From the NCBI GenBank assembly GCA_016882585.1, contig VGPP01000117.1, positions 1 through 5,256 of the forward strand: a DNA stretch of 5,256 bases. Direction: 5' to 3'. Both the position numbers and the translations under genes were made by a program. A model generated the notes under the pieces. The model made no database searches. It was not told the DNA's origin and was given only the letters and a program-made list of their open reading frames with translations. Origin of the DNA: Cyanobacteria bacterium M_surface_7_m2_037. GTDB taxonomy: Bacteria; Cyanobacteriota; Cyanobacteriia; PCC-6307; Cyanobiaceae. Shown here piece by piece: positions 1 to 4,503 of this stretch. Each line of letters begins with the position of its first letter. Within the stretch, counting starts at the first letter, position 1.

Positions 1-755
1 GTGCTCCCTTCCTGGAGCCGGCCCAGGTGCCCACAACCCTGCCCGTGGGTGAAGCCGGGCTACCCCAGGGCGAGCTCGAGATCGATGGCGAGCGCTTTGC
101 CGTGGCAGCGGCCGGCATGGGCAACCCGCATGTGGTGATCCCGGTGACGGCGGTGGAGGAAATCGATCTGGAGCGCTTCGGCGGCCAGTTCGAGGTGCAC
201 CCCACCTTCCCGGCCAAAACCAACGTGCATTTCGTGGAGGTGCTTGCGCCGGATCACCTGGTGATGCGGGTGTGGGAGCGGGGCGCCGGCCCCACCCTCG
301 CCTGCGGCACGGGTGCCTGCGCCACCTTGGTGGCCAGCCACAGCCTGGGCCTGTGCGAGCGCCGCGCCCGGGTGGATCTGCCCGGCGGCCCGTTGCAGAT
401 CCATTGGGACGCCGCCAGCGGCAAGGTGTTCATGGATGGCCCGGCCGAACACGTGTTCGATGGCCTGATCCCCGACCCGCGCGCGGTGGCGGAAGCCCGC
501 CGGCAGGCCGCTGCCGCAGCACCCGCGCCCGCTCCTCCGGCCAGCGCCCCCGCTGCCGCACCCGAGATCGATTGCGCCACGGTGTGCACCAACGGCTGCA
601 TCCGCCCCGACAACTGCCCCAGCGCCGAGGCCCGCGCCCGCGTTGAGGCCCTGCTCAGCGGCAGCTCCCTCGATGATCTGGTGAACCTGGCCACTAACAC
701 TCTCGAATCACGCACCCGCGCCCGCTTCGAGCGCGACACCGGCCTGAGCAGCTGA
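1..755 (+). CDS. dapF: Diaminopimelate epimerase, 5'-truncated by the window, with a Cys-rich C-terminal extension
   Basis: DapF is a cytoplasmic, PLP-independent racemase that converts LL- to meso-diaminopimelate for lysine and peptidoglycan synthesis. The frame is open from base 3, so the GTG at 27 is probably an internal codon; about 120 N-terminal residues, including the first catalytic Cys (usually NGMRC), lie outside. Visible family motifs are GNPH (codons 120-131), FPAKTNVHFVEV, and WERGAGPTLACGTGACA, whose Cys at 303-305 is the second catalytic base. The fold ends near VFDG (about 464). About 94 further codons follow: an Ala/Pro-rich linker, then a domain with Cys at codons 573, 585, 597 and 615. 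Standard DapF proteins stop near VFDG, so this tail is an addition. The TGA lies 5 nt before the cysteine desulfurase start, suggesting cotranscription. Identity of the core is near certain; the role of the tail is unknown. Confidence 0.95.
   Translation, partial: APFLEPAQVPTTLPVGEAGLPQGELEIDGERFAVAAAGMGNPHVVIPVTAVEEIDLERFGGQFEVHPTFPAKTNVHFVEVLAPDHLVMRVWERGAGPTLACGTGACATLVASHSLGLCERRARVDLPGGPLQIHWDAASGKVFMDGPAEHVFDGLIPDPRAVAEARRQAAAAAPAPAPPASAPAAAPEIDCATVCTNGCIRPDNCPSAEARARVEALLSGSSLDDLVNLATNTLESRTRARFERDTGLSS
471..752 (+). other. Ala/Pro linker plus four-cysteine domain at the DapF C-terminus
   Basis: This is a sub-region of the dapF reading frame. The first third is low-complexity (AAAAAPAPAPPASAPAAAP), typical of a flexible linker. 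It leads into CATVCTNGCIRPDNC, which has spacing C-x3-C-x3-C-x5-C, and then a roughly 45-residue segment that looks helical (ARARVEALLSGSSLDDLVNLATNTLESRTRARF). Four closely spaced cysteines could bind a metal or Fe-S cluster or form disulfides; this is inference from spacing alone. I do not recognise the domain by name. No in-frame ATG precedes the Cys cluster within the linker, and the only nearby alternative start is a GTG at 486, so separate translation seems unlikely. Confidence 0.75.
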
Positions 756-760
756 CGACG

Positions 761-1957
761 ATGCAGCCGCAGCCCCTCAGCGGTTACCTCGATTGCTGCG
801 CCACCACGCCCCTGGCTCCTGAAGTGGCGCAGCGGATGGCGGCGGTGCAGGCCGAGGCCTGGGGAAACCCCTCGAGCCTGCACGGCTTTGGCATGGCGGC
901 TGCCGAACAGCTGGAGCGCTCCCGGCAGGAGATGGCGGTACTGCTGGGCTGCGATCCAGAGCAGCTGGTCTTCACCTCCGGCGGCAGTGAGTCGATCCAT
1001 CTGGCCCTGTTGGGCAGTGCTCCGCTGCTGGAGCACCACTCCCCCAGCGGCCAGGCCCCACGCCTGTTGCTTTCAACCGTGGAACATCCCGCCAGCCGAG
1101 CGGCTGCCGCAGCGCTTGCGCAACGCGGCTGGCAGGTGCAGGAGGTCCCGGTTGATCGGTTGGGAGCCATCGATCTCGAAGTGCTCGAGCGCCTCCTGGC
1201 GCCGCCCACGCGTTTGCTCTCATTGATCTGGGGGCAAAGCGAAGTGGGCACCGTGCAGCCGGTGGAGCAGATCGCCGCGCTCTGCCGCAGCGCCGGTGTG
1301 CGGCTCCATCTTGATGCGGTGCAGGTGCTCGGGCATCAACCTCTCAATCTGGCGGCGCTGCCGGCGGATTTGATCAGCTTCGCTGCCCACAAACTTCAGG
1401 GCCCGCGCGGTGTTGGTGCGCTGGTGGTGAAGCCGGGTGTGGCGTTGCAGGCCTGCATCGGCGGCGGCGGCCAGGAAGGTGGGCTGCGCTCCGGCACCGA
1501 ACCCGTGGCGCTGGCAGCCGGCTTTGCCGCTGCCTTGCAGGTGGCCTCAGCGCGCATCAACGCCAGCGTTGGCCGCGACCCGGTGGTGGTGCTGCGGGAT
1601 GCCCTGCTGCCCCAGCTGCTCGCCTTGCCAGGGGTGGAGCTCACCGGTCCGGATCCACGCCAAGCCAGCCACCCCGGCCGACTGCCGCACCACCTCAGCC
1701 TGCTGGTGCGCAACCGGGCTGGCTCCTGGCTGAACGGTCGGCAGTTGGTGCAGGCTCTCTGGCGGGAAGGCTTCGCCACCAGCAGCGGCTCAGCCTGCAG
1801 CAGCAGCGGCTCGGCGGCCAGTGCCGTGTTGCTGGCCATGGGCTACGAGCCCGCCGCCGCTGCCGCGGGCCTGCGCATCAGCCTCGGCCCCTGGCACGGC
1901 ACCGAGCTGCTCGAGCAGCTGCCAGCCGCGCTCGAACGCGCCCGATCAGCGCTTTAG
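761..1957 (+). CDS. Group I cysteine desulfurase (NifS/IscS-like), PLP-dependent
   Basis: This cytoplasmic class V aminotransferase-fold enzyme takes sulfur from L-cysteine as a Cys persulfide, releasing alanine, and supplies Fe-S cluster and other sulfur pathways. Seen in the 398-residue protein: LDCCATTP near the N-terminus, WGNPSSLH, FTSGGSES, His109 in TVEHPA (stacks on PLP), Asp185 and Gln188 in LDAVQ (PLP ring), Lys211 in AAHKLQGPRGVG (Schiff-base lysine), GGGQEGGLRSGTE, and catalytic Cys346 in SSGSACSSSG. The SSGSAC loop marks group I rather than the SufS type. Oddities: the usual NNEIG is QSEVG (159-163), so the PLP-contacting Asn of IscS appears replaced by Ser160. Only 52 residues follow the catalytic Cys, against about 76 in E. 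coli IscS, so the IscU-docking tail is absent. The ATG is 5 nt after the dapF stop with no clear Shine-Dalgarno. General function is secure; the sulfur acceptor is not. Confidence 0.95.
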   Translation: MQPQPLSGYLDCCATTPLAPEVAQRMAAVQAEAWGNPSSLHGFGMAAAEQLERSRQEMAVLLGCDPEQLVFTSGGSESIHLALLGSAPLLEHHSPSGQAPRLLLSTVEHPASRAAAAALAQRGWQVQEVPVDRLGAIDLEVLERLLAPPTRLLSLIWGQSEVGTVQPVEQIAALCRSAGVRLHLDAVQVLGHQPLNLAALPADLISFAAHKLQGPRGVGALVVKPGVALQACIGGGGQEGGLRSGTEPVALAAGFAAALQVASARINASVGRDPVVVLRDALLPQLLALPGVELTGPDPRQASHPGRLPHHLSLLVRNRAGSWLNGRQLVQALWREGFATSSGSACSSSGSAASAVLLAMGYEPAAAAAGLRISLGPWHGTELLEQLPAALERARSAL

Positions 1958-1981
1958 GGTCGGCCGATCCGCCCGATCCTC

Positions 1982-2617
1982 ATGCTCCCCGCCGACCTGC
2001 GCCAAGCCGAAGTGGAGGCCCTGGCGGCTGTGCAGGCGGCGTTGGCCAGCCAGAGCAAGGGCCTCTGGACCGTGGAATTCCGCTTTGAGGGCCTGCGGAT
2101 CCTGCCGGTGGCGCTACGGCTGTTGGCCGCCCTCACACCTCAACAGCCTGAGGCGCGGCTGCTCTTCCCCGATGCGGGCGCCACGGCGCTCGCCAAACGC
2201 GACGCCCCCGACCAGGCGGCCCAACTGCTCGGTTTGGGGGATCTGCTGCGGCTCCAGCAGGCCGATGGCGGTAGCGAGGGGCTGGTGTTGCTCGCGGCAC
2301 CCACCCCGGCGGATTACGAGGAGGTGGAATCGCTGTGCGCGCAGCATCGCGGCTCCCTGGTGATGATCAATGGCCGCCTGGAAGACGCCGCCATCGGCAT
2401 CGGCACGGTGGCCCGGGAGCGGCGCAAGGGATTCCTGGCGGAATGGCAAAGCGCCTATGGCCTGATCCCCACAGCTGAAGGTGCGTTGCGCCGCGCCTAT
2501 CCGGGCGACTGGCAGCTCTATCGCCGCGATCCCGATGGCTACCGCAGCGTTTGCAGCTTTGAACAACGGCCAGATCGGGAGAAGCAACTGGAAGCCCTGG
2601 AAGAGGCCGCCCGCTGA
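1982..2617 (+). CDS. DUF1995 family protein (cyanobacterial/plastid conserved protein)
   Basis: The product is a 211-residue, probably soluble protein with no signal peptide or membrane segment. It fits DUF1995, a family found in cyanobacteria and chloroplasts. Recalled but not checked: Arabidopsis LPA3, a photosystem II assembly factor, carries this domain. The visible pattern is an N-terminal helix (LPADLRQAEVEALAAVQAAL), a central segment with LLFPDAG and GLVLLAAPTPADYEEVE, then VMINGRLED, and a C-terminal block with ERRKGFLAEWQSAYGLIP, GALRRAYPGDWQLYRRDPDGYR and a final QRPDREKQLEALEEA. The C-terminal block (aromatic residues, R-x-YP-x-DW, then DGYR) is what I recognise. ATG 1982 is the first possible start, because the in-frame TAG of the upstream gene (1955-1957) is followed only by non-start codons. 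The gap to the desulfurase is 24 nt without a clear ribosome binding site. Biochemical function is unknown; a thylakoid or photosystem role would be inference only. Confidence 0.8.
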   Translation: MLPADLRQAEVEALAAVQAALASQSKGLWTVEFRFEGLRILPVALRLLAALTPQQPEARLLFPDAGATALAKRDAPDQAAQLLGLGDLLRLQQADGGSEGLVLLAAPTPADYEEVESLCAQHRGSLVMINGRLEDAAIGIGTVARERRKGFLAEWQSAYGLIPTAEGALRRAYPGDWQLYRRDPDGYRSVCSFEQRPDREKQLEALEEAAR

Positions 2618-2668
2618 CCTTGTGCAGCCAGAACACGCTCCTTACAGTTCGGTGTCTGCTATTGCGCC

Positions 2669-3181
2669 ATGGCTGAAAACTCCCGTCGTTTCTCGCTGGT
2701 GGATGCGGGCGCAGCTGCTGCTGTTCTGATGGCGGCGGCGGGGGTGATCTGGAGCCCCAAACTCAGCGGCGCCGTGGCGCGGGCCACCGGTGGACTGGTG
2801 CCCGTCACGGTGATGGTGGATGTGCGGGGTGTGCCTGCGGCTGATCCCACCAGCTTGATCAACGCGGCGCGCGAGGCCGGCAAGGTGGCGATCGTGATCC
2901 GCAACCAACCCCACGGCAGCGTTCCCGTGGAGCAGGTGATTCCCCTGCAGCGGCGGTTGGCGGCTGTGATGCCGAACGGAACGGTGGTGAGCGCACCAGA
3001 TCCCAACCAGGATCAATTCCCCAGCCTCGATGCCCGCTTCGTTCTGCGGGGCGAAGGGCGTAAAGGGGCGGATGGGGTGGTCTTCGGCAATCAAAACCTC
3101 AAGATCGGGGCACCGATCGAGCTGGAAGGCACTGATTTCCGCGTGAACGGTTCCGTCACCGGCCTGAAGGTGGGGGCCTGA
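2669..3181 (+). CDS. DUF4330 family protein, single N-terminal membrane anchor
   Basis: The 170-residue product matches DUF4330, a cyanobacterial family of unknown function. A short N-terminus (MAENSRRFSLVDAG) precedes one hydrophobic segment at about residues 13-29 (AGAAAAVLMAAAGVIW) with no clear cleavage site, so it is probably anchored with the bulk outside the cytoplasm. The rest looks beta-rich: VPVTVMVDVRGVPAADPTSL, VAIVIRNQPHG, a RFVLRGEGR strand, and the closing NQNLKIGAPIELEGTDFRVNGSVTGLKV, which resembles the characteristic family end. A 51-nt gap separates it from DUF1995, the longest in the window. Its TGA is followed by one base and then the dacB ATG, so the two are probably translationally coupled. 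Pairing with a periplasmic peptidoglycan enzyme suggests an envelope role, but that rests on context alone. Confidence 0.8.
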   Translation: MAENSRRFSLVDAGAAAAVLMAAAGVIWSPKLSGAVARATGGLVPVTVMVDVRGVPAADPTSLINAAREAGKVAIVIRNQPHGSVPVEQVIPLQRRLAAVMPNGTVVSAPDPNQDQFPSLDARFVLRGEGRKGADGVVFGNQNLKIGAPIELEGTDFRVNGSVTGLKVGA

Positions 3182-3182
3182 G

Positions 3183-4490
3183 ATGCTGCGAGCTGCGTCC
3201 CTGGCCGCCCTGCTGCCACTGAGCATCAGCCTTCCCCTGCAAGCGCTGGAGGTGCCGAGCGATGTGCCCACGGTGGCGGCCAGCAGTTTTCCGGTAGCCC
3301 CCCCACCGGTGGGGCTACCGCAATTGCAGCAGCAGGTGAGCTGCCCGGCTCTGCAGCAGCGGATTCGCTCTGTGGTGGGGGGTGAGGCGTCGGTGTGGAG
3401 CGTGAGTGTGGCCGATGCGAACGGCCGTCTTCTCGCCGATGTGAATGGCACGAAGGCCCGCATCCCCGCCTCGAACCAGAAGCTGATCAGCACGGCGATC
3501 GCCCTGGATCGCCTCGGCCCCGATTACCGCCTCACCACGCGGTTGTGGCGGCAGCCTGATGGCACGCTGCAGATCACCGGTGAGGGCGACCCGGATCTTG
3601 ATCTGGCTCAACTGCAGCGCTTTGCCAAGCTCGCCATGGGCTCCGGTGGCAGCAGCGGCCAATCGGCTGGGGCTGGCAGCACACCGCTCACAATCCAGCT
3701 GGTGGAAGAACCGCAGCAGCGCTGGTGGCCCCAGGGGTGGCACTGGGCCGATCGCGCCGAAGCCTATGGCGCGCCGATCACACGCCTGGCGCTCACCAGC
3801 AATGCGCTGGATATGGCGGTGAGCAATCCGCCCAGCCGCATGCAGAAGCTGCTGGGGCAGGAGATCAAACGCCAGGGCGGCAGTGCCGCGATCCGGCTGG
3901 TGCCTGTGGCCACCGCCAACACCGATGCGGCCACGCTCCTGCATGAGGAGCGTTCGGTGAGCATGCACGGCCTGCTCAGCCTGGCCAACACCGACAGCCA
4001 CAACTTCACCTCCGAGGTGTTGTTGCGCCAGGGCGCTGGCAGCTGGGATCTGAATCAGGCACGCCAACGCACCATGCAGTGGCTTTCGGCCCAGGGTCTG
4101 CCGATGGCGGGCGTGTCGGTGGTGGATGGCAGCGGGCTGGACCGCGGCAACAAGGTCACCAGCCGCCTGCTGACGGCCCTGATGTTGCGAATGGCCCAGC
4201 ACCCCTACGCCACCAATTACTGGGCCTCAATGGCGATTGCCGGCCAACGCGGCACCCTCCGCAATCTCTGGCGTGGCACTGAACTGGATGGGCGCTTCCG
4301 CGGCAAGACGGGCACGATCAGCGGCGTGCGCTCGATCAGCGGTGTGCTCGAAACCCCCGATGGCGTGCGCTACGTGAGCATGGTGTCGAATGGGGCCGGC
4401 TCCCCGAACAGCACCATCGGCGAAATCCTGCGCCAGAGCCGTGTCGCAGGTCTGTGTCCTCCGCAGGCACCAGCGGCCCAGGCGCTCTAG
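3183..4490 (+). CDS. dacB: D-Ala-D-Ala carboxypeptidase/endopeptidase, PBP4 type (peptidase family S13)
   Basis: This periplasmic low-molecular-mass penicillin-binding protein trims terminal D-Ala and hydrolyses D-Ala-mDAP crosslinks. Residues 1-21 form a signal peptide with probable cleavage after LQA (A21). A Pro-rich spacer follows (VAPPPVGLP, 38-46). All three active-site motifs are present: S97-N-Q-K100 in IPASNQKL (nucleophile Ser97, Lys100), S272-H-N274 in DSHNFTSEVLLR, and K375-T-G377 in RGKTGTISGV. GVSVVDGSGLDRGNKV is the usual S13 segment between motifs two and three. Motifs one and two are 175 residues apart, against about 244 in E. coli PBP4, so the insertion domain is much reduced; a Gly/Ser/Ala loop lies at 153-166. 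The ATG sits one base after the DUF4330 stop, with G-rich sequence upstream. The stop overlaps the convergent gene by 4 nt. Family assignment is very secure; carboxypeptidase versus endopeptidase preference cannot be read from sequence. Confidence 0.96.
   Translation: MLRAASLAALLPLSISLPLQALEVPSDVPTVAASSFPVAPPPVGLPQLQQQVSCPALQQRIRSVVGGEASVWSVSVADANGRLLADVNGTKARIPASNQKLISTAIALDRLGPDYRLTTRLWRQPDGTLQITGEGDPDLDLAQLQRFAKLAMGSGGSSGQSAGAGSTPLTIQLVEEPQQRWWPQGWHWADRAEAYGAPITRLALTSNALDMAVSNPPSRMQKLLGQEIKRQGGSAAIRLVPVATANTDAATLLHEERSVSMHGLLSLANTDSHNFTSEVLLRQGAGSWDLNQARQRTMQWLSAQGLPMAGVSVVDGSGLDRGNKVTSRLLTALMLRMAQHPYATNYWASMAIAGQRGTLRNLWRGTELDGRFRGKTGTISGVRSISGVLETPDGVRYVSMVSNGAGSPNSTIGEILRQSRVAGLCPPQAPAAQAL
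3292..3320. repeat. Perfect inverted repeat / potential hairpin inside dacB
   Basis: The arms CGGTAGCCCC (3292-3301) and GGGGCTACCG (3311-3320) are exact reverse complements around a 9-nt loop. The alternative is a perfect 14-nt palindrome, CCCCACCGGTGGGG (3301-3314), which would compete with the longer hairpin. The repeat falls in codons for the Pro-rich spacer between signal peptide and catalytic domain, where protein constraint should be low. No T-tract follows, so it is not a standard terminator. A role in mRNA structure near the 5' end or as a small palindromic insertion is possible but unproven. Confidence 0.6.
3494..3503. repeat. Single HIP1 palindrome (GGCGATCGCC)
   Basis: This is the one exact match in the window to the HIP1 motif (GCGATCGC with flanking G and C), which is over-represented in many cyanobacterial genomes. 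It lies within dacB coding sequence just after the SNQK motif. A single copy in about 5 kb of GC-rich DNA could arise by chance, so it gives only mild support for a cyanobacterial source. Confidence 0.45.
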
Positions 4491-4503
4491 CGCTGGCCGG
4501 CTG
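4471..4503. terminator. Imperfect GC-rich stem-loop over the convergent stop codons
   Basis: The core GCGC-TCTA-GCGC (4482-4493) can be extended outward on both sides (CAGCGGCCCAG on the left, TGGCCGGCTG on the right) with about three single-base bulges, giving a stem of roughly 14 pairs centred on the shared stops. There is no T-tract on either strand, so it is not a canonical intrinsic terminator. Its position, at the only boundary between opposing genes and with no intergenic space, makes a bidirectional terminator or mRNA 3'-end stabiliser plausible. The fold was made by eye. Confidence 0.3.

Noticed and set aside
27..29. GTG as the start codon of dapF
   Set aside because: The frame is open to the left edge, and conserved epimerase sequence requires a further N-terminal half; this GTG is an internal Val codon.
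254..1039. Long minus-strand open frame (261 codons) across the dapF/desulfurase junction
   Set aside because: It lies antisense to two well-supported genes, its translation is Arg/Ser/Ala-rich with no recognisable motif, and such frames are expected opposite GC-rich genes.
1821..2363. Plus-strand open frame (180 codons) spanning the end of the desulfurase and most of DUF1995
   Set aside because: Out of frame with both real genes, with a Pro/Arg/Ser/Trp-rich translation lacking any motif.
3292..3320. Rho-independent terminator between DUF4330 and dacB
   Set aside because: The hairpin is inside dacB coding sequence and is not followed by a T-run.
2642..3493. Minus-strand open frame (283 codons) opposite DUF4330 and the start of dacB
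   Set aside because: The translation is rich in His, Arg and Cys without domain character, and both overlapping plus-strand genes are recognisable families.
3315..4202. Minus-strand open frame (295 codons) inside dacB
   Set aside because: Fully antisense to the S13 enzyme with all catalytic motifs; the composition is that of a GC-rich shadow frame.
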